Shown piece by piece: positions 13,601 to 22,631 of a stretch of DNA of 64,000 bases. Each line of letters begins with the position of its first letter. Position 1 is the stretch's first letter. Under the pieces are notes generated by a model. That model did not search any database, was not told the DNA's origin, and worked only from the letters and a program-made list of their open reading frames with translations. This stretch comes from Chaetorhynchus papuensis (lineage: Eukaryota; Chordata; Aves; Passeriformes; Rhipiduridae), in the NCBI GenBank assembly GCA_013396525.1, contig VWYX01000846.1, positions 124,001 to 188,000 of the forward strand. Reading direction: 5' to 3'. The position numbers and the translations under genes were made by a program.

Positions 13601-16600
13601 CTTCCCCAGGGAGCAGGGACACCAGCAGGGAGGTGAGCAGTGCTTGGGGAGGAACATCCAGGGGCCATGGCCGGGTTCTGTGGGAGCTGCCAGGGTGGGT
13701 GCATGGCTCTGATAGTGCCTGACCTTTGAGGGCAGAGGGAAGATGGTGAGGGCTTGGTCTTTGCAGATGAGACACTCAAATCCATCATAGTGTTGGAGGG
13801 GAGGCACCACACACAGATGAGTCTGGCAGGTGAGAATACACACTCCAGTTCCTCAGCTGATGTTTTAGGGTGGGTTTGGTGGTGTTCCTGCAGAGTTCTG
13901 TCATCAGCCTGACATCAGAAACCAACAGCACCATGTTAGTCCCTGTTGGTGACCATTACACCATGACTGACTTCGCCACCACCTACTTCCGAGAGGCTCA
14001 GTCCATGTAAGTAGGCTGTGCTCCTCCCCAGACAGGACCTGGGTAGCCTGACCCACACCAGGCCGTTTCTGGGGGTATTTCTTGGACTGCATGTTCCCTC
14101 TCCTCTGTCTAGGCAGGGCCTGAAGGGGATGCCTGCTGAGAAGAAGAGTGTAGCTAACCTGGTGCAGCACAGCAAGGTGAGCCCTGTCTCTCCCCTGGCC
14201 ACAGCCAGAATCCCAGCTCCAGCACTGCCTCTGGCTTTGTCCCCACATGGCCAAAGAACAGATCCTTGGCTGCAGTCTCTGGACAAGTGCAGGTGTCCCC
14301 TACTCTTCGGGGTTGCGTGTGACATCCTGGGAGCTCAGTCTGTGGTGAAGCCTGCAGAGCACAGCTCTGTGTGATCCACATCCCTGGTTTATCCCTGGTT
14401 TATCCCTGTGTTATCCCTGTGTTACCCTGTAGGTGCCAATCCAGGCGTCTCTGCTCCGGTACTCTGACAGTGAGCTGAACGAGCTGGCTACCAAGAACTT
14501 CCAGAGTAAGGACCTCCCTGGGACACAGCACTGCAGAGGGGGAGTGTGGTGGTCGGGGTGGGCTCACACAGACACTGTGGGACTCACACAGACACTGTGG
14601 GGCTCACACAGACACTGTGGGACTCAGTGGGATTGGAAATGGGGTGACGAGGGCCCCTCCTAAGGCATTTCTGCAGTTCTTAACCACCTGTGTCCATGCT
14701 GAAAGCTTCGAGAAAAAGGGACGCTGCCTTGAGTGCAAAGTGTCCCAGAACACTCTTCCTGGGCTTTGGGCTGACTCCACACGTCCAGTGCAAGCCTTGT
14801 AGCAGCAGAGTAGTTTTCAGGACATTTCCTTACCCACTGCTAGCCCCATAGCAGAACCACCCCTGCTCAGACTAAAAGCCAGGTTTGCCTTGCAGCGCTG
14901 ATGCGGTTCATGGGAGATCATCCAAAACACAAGCACCAGGCTGAGGCCCAGTGCATCTATGAAATCCTTCAGGTTTGTGAGCTTTCCTGGGAAAAGTGTG
15001 GAAACACCAATGGGAGTGAAGGGCCAAGACCTTGCTGGGAAGGAAAGAAGCAGGGAGAGCCATAATGCCACCTCCTAGATGAGGAAGGGAGCTGAAACAA
15101 ACTGTGGGGAGGGGCTGCATGTAAATGGTTTCCCTGGATATCACTGCCTGGATGAGGGCACAACCTGCCTCTCCTCTCTCCTTCTCTGAGCCTAAGTAGC
15201 ACTGGAGACCAGAGGCTGCAAAGCCCAAGCTTTAAGTCAAACCGGCAGAGCTCTGAAGCTGGGAGAGGAAGTGCACAGAGATGACCTGGGGACATCTCTG
15301 ATGCTCTCGTCCTCTCTCTGATGCTGTTTTCTCCTCTCTGGATGCAGCTGTGCAAGGAGAAGGAGAATTTGCACGATGAGATCTACTGCCAGGTCATCAA
15401 ACAGGTCACCCACAACCCTCACCAGTGAGTACCAGCACTGCCAGCTCCTGTGTGTGCACAGCTGGAGAGGAACCATCTGCTGCAGGGCCACCAGGGTGTC
15501 TCCTCATGATGTGTTGTCCCCAGCTGCTCCAGTGCTGAAGCTTCTGCTGAGCACTCAGGAAATTTTGCCCATCACTGGGGCTGGCATTTTCACTTTAGTG
15601 GATATTTTTCCTTGTATTTCTGGCTGCTGGTCTGTCTGGGCACCAATAAACATTCCTGGTGGCTCCTGGTTGTGGTGCTGCTCAGAGCTCTGATTTCTCC
15701 TCCCAGCCCTGGGGAATTGATAAACACCATTCAAGGCCTGGCTTGGCCCCACACTGCCCGGTGAGGTGGCAGCAGTGGCATCAGAGCGGCCTCGATTGTT
15801 CCCTTTCTTTGCTTGCTGTTGCAATAACTGTATCAACCTCTTGCTCAGCACAAGAAACCTCTGACCGAGGGCTGACACCTCCTTTTCTGCCAACTGCCAG
15901 AGGTGTTCAGAAGGGCCCAGGCTCACTTTGAGCTGCTCAGAGCAGGAATTGTCTTGTCCCAAGGTGCCCACAGTCCTTTCTGTTCCGCAGGGAGAGCGAG
16001 CTGCGGGGCTGGTTGCTCCTGCACCTGCTCACTGGCTACTTCCTGCCTTCCAAAATCCTGATGCCCTATGCCACCAAGTTCCTGCAGCTGGCCAGCAGTG
16101 ATCCATCCAGCTCCCACCACGGTGAGACTGTTTGTGTCCTGTAAAGCAAATATTCTAGATCTAATCCCCCCATCCTGTCATTCCTCTGTCCTGGACACTG
16201 TCCGTGGCTGGCTCCTCATGGTTTGGATGTGTCCTGGGAGGGTGGGAGGTGAGGTCAAGACTCTAGCAGTGACCAGGGGTTAAATTTGACACAGCCAGTT
16301 CTCTGTTTGGCTCAGCACATGGAGTTTTTTCCTTTTCCTGCAGATATAGCCGAGACCTGCCAGAGCAACCTGCGGAAAAACTTCCTGTACGGGGGCCGTC
16401 GGCACCTCCCTTTCCCTGTGGAGATGGAGGCACTGCTGGTATGGAGGGGCAGGGAAGTGGGGAGGGTGGGGAGAGGGAGAGGGCAGAGGGTTGCTTGGAG
16501 GTGCCACGTGCAGTGTGACAGAGGCAGGTGGTGTTCCAGGAGAGGAAATGGAGCGTGTGGATGGGAGGAACTTGGCAAGTGCAATGCCATGGAGTGGGCA

Positions 16601-19600
16601 GGGAAGAGGCAGGTGCTGTGGACAAGCAGTGGAAGGCAGGGATGAGGAAGAAGAGGGAGAAACACAGGTGGGGCTGTGGGGCTGATGGTGCCTTGCTGCC
16701 TGAACGCTGTCCTTTGCAGAAGGGACACGGTGCCCGCCGGCTGGTGGTGCTGATGCCTGGAGGCATGGAATACCTCACCAGGATCAGGACATTCACTGTG
16801 AGTTTCCAGCTGTGAATTCCTTCGTTGGCCTGGACTCTGAGCCACACCAGGGAAATCCCTTATCTGACAAGGAAAAATGTGTCTACCTGCCCTTGGGCTT
16901 GCCTGGTCACGGTATTAATTTCCTTCTTTCTTTGCTTCAGGTGGCCAAGGAGCTCTTGCAGGAGATCTGTGAGCAGATGGGAATAGGTGAACAGCAGGAG
17001 ATACAGGACTTTGCTCTCTTTGCTATCAGGAGTGACGACAAAAATCTTGGCAAGTAAAGACCAGCATGGAGCTTCTCTCTTCCAGCAGCCTCTGCAACAG
17101 GGAGCATCACAGCTCCTGCTTGGAATAGTTCCTCCACCCTTGCTGGCTCCTGGGAGGGTCCTCCTAAGCAGTTTCCCTGTGTATTAGGGTTAAGGATTGA
17201 TCCTTCTCAGGGGCTGTGTTGCCTGTCCCTGAATGAGGTGTGTGGCTCCATGTCCCTTTGGAATGGCTGATGGTTGGAGACTAAGGGCAGGGTGGAGCTG
17301 AGGGGTGCAGGAAGGCTCCTGTCACCTGGTGCAGGAAGGCTCCTGTCCAGCCCCTCCACCAGGAGGGATGGATGACCCTCTCTCTGTGTCATATAGGTCA
17401 AATGGTGAGGCCAATTAAACTGGAGGAGTATCTCCATGATTACCTGCTGGAGGACAAGCTGGTCACCGTGACCTTACGCAGGCTCATCTGGAGGACACCT
17501 CTGCACTTTGACAACCAAATTTACACAGATGTTCATTATGGACAGGTAAGCAAGAGCAGGACCCTCCCTAGCAGGGACAGATGTAGCGTCCAGGCCAACA
17601 GGAAAGTCCCAAGGGGGCTGAAAAAGCAGGGGGGCTTTGGCTGATAGGCCTTGTGTGCTGCTTCTGGGAGTGACTGAACACTGAAGCTATGGATGCCAGG
17701 AGGGCTCTGTGCCTGTGGCCCTAGCCCGGAGCAGTGCTGTTCCACAAACAGTGCAGCTCCCCAGGCTCTTCCTGAGCCCAGAGAGCCTTTGTTCTGCATT
17801 ATCAGCAAGGCAGGGTGTGAGTCTGTGCAGCCTGGCACTGCCGAGACCTGCCTGTACCCTCTGGCAGGTTTAACAAAGGCCTCTTTGCTGTGCTGCCCCT
17901 CAGGTGCTGTGGGATTACCTGAACGGGAGGATCCTGCTGGGCCAGAGTAAAGAAATGGAGATGCAGGTGGGCCTTTTGGCAGTGTTCCAGCACTGGGCCC
18001 AAGTGGAGCAGCACAACTCTGCTCCCTCCAGGTATGTCTGTGGCAGAGGGGAACTCCCTCTGTGATGGCCACAGGCACCACAGGGGTTGGGGCGGGTACC
18101 TGGAAGTCCTCTCTGGTTAATTAAGAAATGTCCATTGCTGGAGGACAGAGAGTGTCATGAGGGTGCCACGGTCATTTCATTTGATTGCCATGGGTTTGTA
18201 ACACCAAAAAGGAAAGGGATGAGCTCATGGCCTGGGTGAATCCTCCTTTGTTCTCCCTCACAAGTGTCAGAGGTTTCAAACCCTGGACACCTGAAACCTG
18301 TAGTGAGATGCCCAATGGGAACGAAATTGCCCCTGGATACTGGAAACCTTCAGTGCTGCAGCTCCAAGCTGTACTTTCCCACCTCTTCCTTTCTTCATGC
18401 ACTTTGGCTCTGAGCTGAGGCAACGACTCCATCAAATCCCCTTAAAGCACCAGCAGCAGGGAAATGGCATAACCCTGCTGGTCACTGAAGAGCTCTTGCT
18501 GTGTCCAGAAAAGAGGGATTTCTCTCCACACACTGGTCAGTGGTGCACAGCTGAATTCTCTGTGGAAAAGGGTGGTCTCACTGTCTCTGATGTTTCCTTC
18601 CACCTGACCCAATGCAGGCACTGTTGTGCTCTTCCTCTCCCCCTTCACCCTTGTCCCCAGATAGACAGTGGAAAATTGTTGCCCCATTCCCTCCTTCCTC
18701 TTAATCCCCTGGCTGACGTTTGATTTTAACTGGGCAGGGGGTGAATCAGAATCTGGTTTTTGGCACAGGGAAGAGCTGAAGGACTACACTCCAAAGGCCC
18801 TGCAGCCCTCCATCAACCCCAGGGCTCTGCAGAACCATGTGGCCACAGTGCTGAGAACAAGGAAACCCCTCCAGCCACTGGATGCAAAAATCCATTTCAT
18901 AGGTGAGGAGACATCCAAATCTGCTTCAGTTTCTATGCTACTTCAGTTTCTGGAAGCTGCTCTGAATGCACTTTTGGGACAATTCATGAGGTTGTTGATG
19001 ATTCTTGGAGCCTGGAATGGGCCATGGCAACAGAATTCCCTGACAGCCCCTCACTGTGGATTAGAACTTGTTCCCAAGCATGGTGGTCATGGTAGAAGTT
19101 CCATCTCTTGTAGGAGTCTGCAGTGGATTTTCAGAGCTCTGGACAAGCTGTGTTTTAATTGGTATTCTGGCTGCGTATCTGTTTTCTGGTCAGAAAAGGA
19201 CAGGACATCCACTCAGCCTGCTGAGAATTGAGTCTCAGAAGCCAGGGAGGGAGGGAGGGAAAAAGAAGGTGTCAATCTTACTTTTTAATGTTGAAAATCT
19301 TGGGAATGCTGGCAGCTTTGACCACCTCAACCTGGTGCAGTAAATTGCTGGCTGGAAGCTGCTGTCCTCAGGCCACTTTTTGCTCTCTTCTAGAGCACGT
19401 GATGAAACTGCCTTTCTTTGGCTACACCACCTTCATTGTGGAGAGAATCAGCGATGACACGGTCCCTGTGCCCTGTTTCTTTGGTGTGAACGAGGAGAAG
19501 ATCATTGTGGTGGATGGCTCCACCCAGGTATGCCAGACAACTTCCCCTGATGTTTGTTTAGATACCAACTTTGACTTTTAGAAGAACTTGTGCAGGAAGA

Positions 19601-20425
19601 GGCTGGACTTCCCTGCATCACAGCCACTCTGACAGCAGCACTGGCCCAAAGCAAGAGAGTGTAGAACAGTCATTACAGCCAGGGACTCTTCTGTAAGTCC
19701 AGTGTCCATGCTAACAAGCACAAGCCACAGTAAAACTAAATGTAGAACACATTCCTGTTTGTCCCGATCCTGTGGGAGTTCCAGGGCTGTGCTGGGCAGC
19801 TGGAGCCTGCCCTGTATCCTGCTCACACTACCCTGTGCCCCAGACCTTCCCTCAGCTTTCAATAGGCTCTTGAGGTGACTTGTGGTGAGAATCAGATGGT
19901 TTCCCTGGTAGGGACTGCTCCTGAGAGTGGCTGGTGGCTTTTCCCCTTCGCAGGCGGTGTCCCAGGTCATTCCCCTGAAGGAGCTGCAGAAGATGCGCAC
20001 CCTGAGGCCCCTCTCCAGTGGGGGCCTTCCTGGCCTGGAGTTCAACTATGGCTCCCCTGACAGCCCCAGGGCCATGTGGGTGGAACTGTCACAGGTGAGA
20101 TCAGCCTGGACCCGCAGCTTCCTCCTGGCACCTCACAAATCGCCCTCCCCTGCCCAGCTGAGCCTCTGCTAAGGGACAGTGCTGCTGCTCCTCTCTCCTG
20201 TCCCAAAGGAGGAGGGGGACACGGCATTTCCCAGGCTCCAAAGTGCAGCTTGGTCCCAGCACATGGCTGATATTTGATGATGGGCAGTGATTTATGGGAA
20301 TATTTAATTAGGAGAGGCAGCTCTTTCTGGGGCAGAGTGATTGATGCTGGTTTGTGTTTTGACAGGCCAAAGAACTGTACCACACGATCGTTGTCATCCT
20401 GGATAAAACAGAGCTGCACTCCTAG
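1189..20425 (+). CDS. MYO15B: Unconventional myosin-XVB tail, 3' part of gene (38 coding exons, 1588 residues visible)
   Basis: The coding exons are 1189-1424, 1506-1684, 2380-2452, 2871-3077, 3174-3253, 3445-3542, 3725-3812, 5172-5282, 5444-5538, 6085-6303, 6789-6885, 7225-7530, 7803-8007, 8125-8215, 8742-8955, 10392-10507, 11041-11100, 11337-11412, 11893-12011, 12223-12341, 12748-12889, 13026-13137, 13472-13632, 13894-14006, 14113-14176, 14433-14505, 14896-14972, 15348-15424, 15991-16121, 16344-16438, 16720-16797, 16941-17049, 17397-17545, 17904-18031, 18769-18902, 19394-19527, 19954-20094 and 20366-20425 (TAG). They total 4767 nt and phase is kept at every junction. Domain order is MyTH4, linker, FERM-like, SH3, MyTH4, FERM, the class XV myosin tail. 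Convergent adjacency to RECQL5 points to MYO15B rather than MYO15A. Class XV tails bind membrane and cytoskeletal cargo in actin protrusions. The C-terminus ends TELHS, unlike the hydrophobic PDZ ligand of MYO15A. The motor and IQ region lies outside the window, so motor competence cannot be judged. Confidence 0.93.
2380..3812 (+). CDS. MYO15B: MYO15B exons after MyTH4-1, class XV-specific region
   Basis: Five exons (2380-2452, 2871-3077, 3174-3253, 3445-3542, 3725-3812) encode visible residues 139-320. The segment includes a GCDFVLDLIGEME motif resembling the matching segment of myosin XVA, then a proline-rich stretch (PAFPPPSLPPE) and an acidic YVDDLF motif. No catalytic residues are expected. 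Phase continuity at each GT-AG junction is the main support. An unseen extra exon in the 1.36-kb intron 3813-5171 is possible, but phase does not require one. Confidence 0.85.
3813..5171 (+). other. MYO15B intron without recognisable content
   Basis: This 1.36-kb intron starts with GTCTGT and ends at the CTCTAG acceptor. I see no conserved coding segment, RNA gene or recognisable repeat. Short open frames here lack splice logic. Confidence 0.6.
5172..6303 (+). CDS. MYO15B: MYO15B Met/Pro- and Gln-rich linker exons
   Basis: Exons 5172-5282, 5444-5538 and 6085-6303 encode visible residues 321-462. The first two are rich in Met and Pro and end in VDPSQLAAQQQAFINQQ, close to the equivalent segment of myosin XVA. 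The third begins AQQMTLQAM, has a short Gln-rich run (SISQQQQQELQKQQ) and then a Ser/Pro/Ala-rich tail. This is likely a flexible linker between MyTH4 and the downstream modules. Confidence 0.87.
6789..7530 (+). CDS. MYO15B: MYO15B acidic exon plus Glu/Lys/Arg repeat exon
   Basis: Exon 6789-6885 encodes an acidic segment (MEEEFSSSEDDD) followed by KREYFQKMG. Exon 7225-7530 opens with EQHIRVKKVRPSKTWTPP, matching class XV tails, then becomes a repeat of about 70 residues built on EEQEKRKK. The repeat is encoded by direct 24-nt units. Alternating i/i+4 Glu and Lys/Arg residues are typical of ER/K single alpha-helices. The exon keeps an open frame and joins in phase on both sides, so the repeat is translated. 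Confidence 0.87.
7300..7502 (+). repeat. Coding 24-bp minisatellite (EEQEKRKK units) in MYO15B
   Basis: A near-perfect 24-bp unit occurs head to tail at 7383-7406, 7407-7430 and 7431-7454, with diverged copies at 7455-7478 and 7479-7502. An earlier copy is at about 7332-7355, and 7300-7331 is a GAG-rich lead-in. The unit is a multiple of three, so copy-number change keeps the frame. Confidence 0.9.
7803..8955 (+). CDS. MYO15B: MYO15B proline-rich linker exons
   Basis: Exons 7803-8007, 8125-8215 and 8742-8955 encode visible residues 597-766. They are Pro/Lys-rich, including PPVKPKPAQAQ and PPTPPLPPPMPEDQ. An embedded conserved block, KPFIKKNDPKNEALAKLGM, is shared with myosin XVA. The polyproline runs are potential SH3, EVH1 or profilin ligands, which is inference. 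All three junctions keep phase. Confidence 0.87.
8956..10391 (+). other. Largest MYO15B intron in the window, no recognised content
   Basis: A 1.44-kb intron between GTGAGT at 8956 and the CACACAG acceptor before 10392. I saw no coding exon, RNA gene or recognisable repeat on either strand. Confidence 0.55.
10392..12889 (+). CDS. MYO15B: MYO15B FERM-like region before the SH3 domain
   Basis: Six exons (10392-10507, 11041-11100, 11337-11412, 11893-12011, 12223-12341, 12748-12889) encode visible residues 767-977. The segment runs from YVDPAWKIFLRKEVFYPKE through DNWANYFSRLFPVE and VQILGVSHRGMRLLKVEK to LEFSLKTEQLILHSPKA. This is the divergent first FERM-like portion of class XV tails, ending in a PH-like C-lobe. 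The first exon uses a poor donor (GAG followed by GTTCAG), but phase and homology support the junction. Confidence 0.88.
13026..13632 (+). CDS. MYO15B: MYO15B SH3 domain exons
   Basis: Exons 13026-13137 and 13472-13632 encode visible residues 978-1068. YVVALRSYVVDD, LLSFKKGDLIELL, WQFGSTGGRCGLFPTSLVQ form a recognisable SH3 fold: the ALxSY-type strand, the KKGD turn and the GLFP ligand-pocket motif. The sequence then runs into a charged spacer. The SH3 domain sits between the FERM-like region and the second MyTH4, as in myosin XVA. Confidence 0.9.
13894..16438 (+). CDS. MYO15B: MYO15B second MyTH4 domain exons
   Basis: Seven exons (13894-14006, 14113-14176, 14433-14505, 14896-14972, 15348-15424, 15991-16121, 16344-16438) encode visible residues 1069-1278. 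MyTH4 hallmarks are in order: LMRFMGDHP, AQCIYEILQLCKEKENL, DEIYCQVIKQVTHNP, ELRGWLLLHLLTGYFLPS and a terminal CQSNLRKNFLYGGRR helix. The preceding TDFATTYFREAQ segment is the usual MyTH4 lead-in of class XV tails. Confidence 0.92.
14380..14423 (+). repeat. 11-bp tandem repeat abutting a MYO15B splice acceptor
   Basis: Four 11-bp units (two ATCCCTGGTTT, two ATCCCTGTGTT) run to nine bases before the exon at 14433. They therefore overlap the expected branch-point and polypyrimidine region. Confidence 0.85.
14561..14630 (+). repeat. 20-bp tandem repeat in a MYO15B intron
   Basis: About 3.4 copies of a 20-bp unit (GGCTCACACAGACACTGTGG and a G-to-A variant) lie just downstream of the exon ending at 14505. 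Confidence 0.88.
16720..20425 (+). CDS. MYO15B: MYO15B C-terminal FERM domain exons and stop
   Basis: Eight exons (16720-16797, 16941-17049, 17397-17545, 17904-18031, 18769-18902, 19394-19527, 19954-20094, 20366-20425) encode visible residues 1279-1588. The F1 lobe starts RRLVVLMPGG, with AKELLQEICEQMGI and FALFAIRSDDKNLG. The F2 lobe holds DVHYGQVLWDYLNG. The PH-like F3 lobe has LPFFGYTTFIVE, CFFGVNEEKIIVVDG and VIPLKELQKMRTL. The intron at 17050 has a GC donor (GCAAGT). The protein stops at TAG 20423-20425 with no PDZ-ligand-like tail. Confidence 0.92.
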
Positions 20426-21290
20426 AGCCTGAAAGGAGGAGAATGGCCAAGGAAAACAGCACTGTTTCCCTTTCTCTGAACTCGATCAGTGCTCCCTGAC
20501 CTGTCTTTGGGAGAGAACTCTTCCAGAAGATACCCATGACCTCGGCCAGCTGCTTTCTAGGAATGCCACCGCAGTGTTTGTTGATGGAGTGACCATAACC
20601 CCCGTGACCTGCCATTCATTCCCAAGCACTTCCTTGAAACAATCCACGCCGTGGCTAAACAAACCCCAAGGGCCTCTCCACACCACAGCCAACTCCAACA
20701 AAGAGCAGCTGACCCAAAGCAAGCACTTGCCTTCAAGCTTTGCACTGTGCAACTCCTGCTTTCTGTTTTGAATTAATTATGAGCAAAGCCTGGTGATTGC
20801 CAGAGATTTGTGTATCCCAATGCCCAGCTGAGGCTGTGCAATGCCTGCACCGGCTGCTGGTGTTTTCCAGGAGCCAGATTAGTCTCTGAATTGATATGCA
20901 GAGGTCCTGTAGCAGGATTTGTGAAGCAGGAGTTTGTAGAAAGCATCTTAATTGAAAAGCAGATCGGTGTTAATAATACAATTAACACATATGCTGGGGC
21001 ACACATTGAGCTGAAATGTTATTGTTAACTAATTTCTCACTGACATCATTATATGCATATGCTTCCCTCTACTATAAAGAAGTCAGTCATGGCCACGCAG
21101 CTGTCAGACTTCAGTGATGGCTCCATGCCCATGGAGGAAGCATCTTCAAACAGAACTTGTATTATACTGAAGTGTTTCAGGTTGTACAAAAAATGTTTAA
21201 TTTATTTTTATTGCCACAGCTCTCCTACTGATCTGAGAAGTAACTGTCCTTTAGGAAATTGCAATAAAATAAGCAAAACAGAGATGTTTT
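20426..21290 (+). other. MYO15B: MYO15B 3' untranslated region
   Basis: About 860 nt from the stop codon to the first good poly(A) signal. The distal half is AT-rich. No further open coding segment was seen. The end point is inferred from the poly(A) signal and could differ. Confidence 0.6.
21263..21268 (+). terminator. MYO15B poly(A) signal AATAAA
   Basis: A canonical hexamer, followed 15-30 nt later by a GT-rich stretch (GATGTTTTGAAGGTATG) suitable as a downstream element. Cleavage is expected near 21285. Confidence 0.7.
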
Positions 21291-21576
21291 GAAGGTATGA
21301 TATGACAGATCTCACATCTAAGCTGGGAAAACTTAACTGCAGGTAATGAGCAAAGCTTGAGGAAAATGTTGTCACTGTTGGCAGGGAAGGGGTGTTCAGT
21401 GCAAGCCCTGATGCACAGTTAGACTCCTCCTGGTGAGCTGATGCCAGTGGGAACTACAGCATCTTCCCTGGCAGGTGCTTCTCTTTGAGTGCTGCTTAAT
21501 GTACCTCAGACCAGTCTGTGTGACTGAGTGGTAAGAAAAAGCTTCCAGGAACAATCCACAGCAGATATAACATTGC

Positions 21577-21582
21577 TTTATT
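21577..21582 (-). terminator. RECQL5 poly(A) signal AATAAA (minus strand)
   Basis: The + strand reads TTTATT. On the minus strand it is AATAAA, followed by a G/T-rich segment near 21547-21562. It lies about 1.05 kb past the RECQL5 stop codon, so it gives a plausible 3' UTR end converging on MYO15B. Confidence 0.7.
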
Positions 21583-22631
21583 GTCAGTTCTGCATATACC
21601 CTTCAGAACATCTAAAAAAATACATCTGTGGAGTGCAGTGATCCAAACCCCTGGGCAGCCTCTGAGGCTGCAGATTCCTCTGGCAGCACTAGAGCCTGGG
21701 GCCACCAGCCCCTGTAGGTATGGAACAGAGGCAGAACCCAACAAAAATCCAACAGGAAGGACTTGTGCCAGGGAATCGGGTTCAGGTTCCATATAAACAT
21801 AGCAGCAGAGGTACCACAGTGTCAGTTTGAGGGCCACAGCAGAACCTTACCCAGCTGTAACAGCAGCATTGCCCCCTGCACTGCAGACTTTTGGTGAGGC
21901 ACAGGGAGCAAATATGGCTTTAGGGATTACAAGCAAATGCTGGAATTGTTGCAGAGGTTAATACTGAAAGAGTATCACCACTTAAATTAAAGGGCAGACA
22001 GAACTAGACAAAGATAGAGAAGTTTGCATTAAAAGAAAAAAAATCCAAGTTTCTCCTCCTTTAGAAAGCAAGCATTGCCTCCTTGGTAATAACAAAATGC
22101 TCCTCTTCTGCCCTTCAAAGGAAAATATTCCATCCAGGAACTCAAACATTGAGTTTGTCACTGGCAGCCCTGAGCAAAGCATGAGAACTTGTAGCATAAG
22201 GCTTCTACTGGTGACACTGAAATAAGGGATGGGGAGTGAGGGGAGAAGCCATTTAGGAAGCAAGGTCCCATCCCAAAGCAGTGTCTCAACTGGAAAGTCT
22301 GAGCCCTGCCCAGACTGCTGCAGGGAATAGAGGTTGGAGACAGTGCAGAACATCCAAGGCAGCAGCCCCTAACAAACACAGCAGGTACAACTTCACACCT
22401 TTTGGTCCTTGAGGGTTTCAGCACCCCAGTTATTGGGAAAACTCACCATGAGTTCACAGAAACTGGTTCCCTGGGAGTGTGTGTCACTAAGGACAGAAGT
22501 GAGCAAAAATGCAGTGGGGAAAAGAAAAATAAATCTCATTTCTGCAGTCTCATAAAACCTTCCATGGCTGAGTTCTTCCAGATTCCCTGGTGGTGCTGCT
22601 GGAGGAGGAAAGAGCCAACAAGGAGCAGGGA
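21583..22631 (-). other. RECQL5: RECQL5 3' untranslated region
   Basis: Between the RECQL5 stop codon and its poly(A) signal, about 1.05 kb. No coding exon or recognised repeat. The extent is inferred from the single good signal at 21577-21582. Confidence 0.6.
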
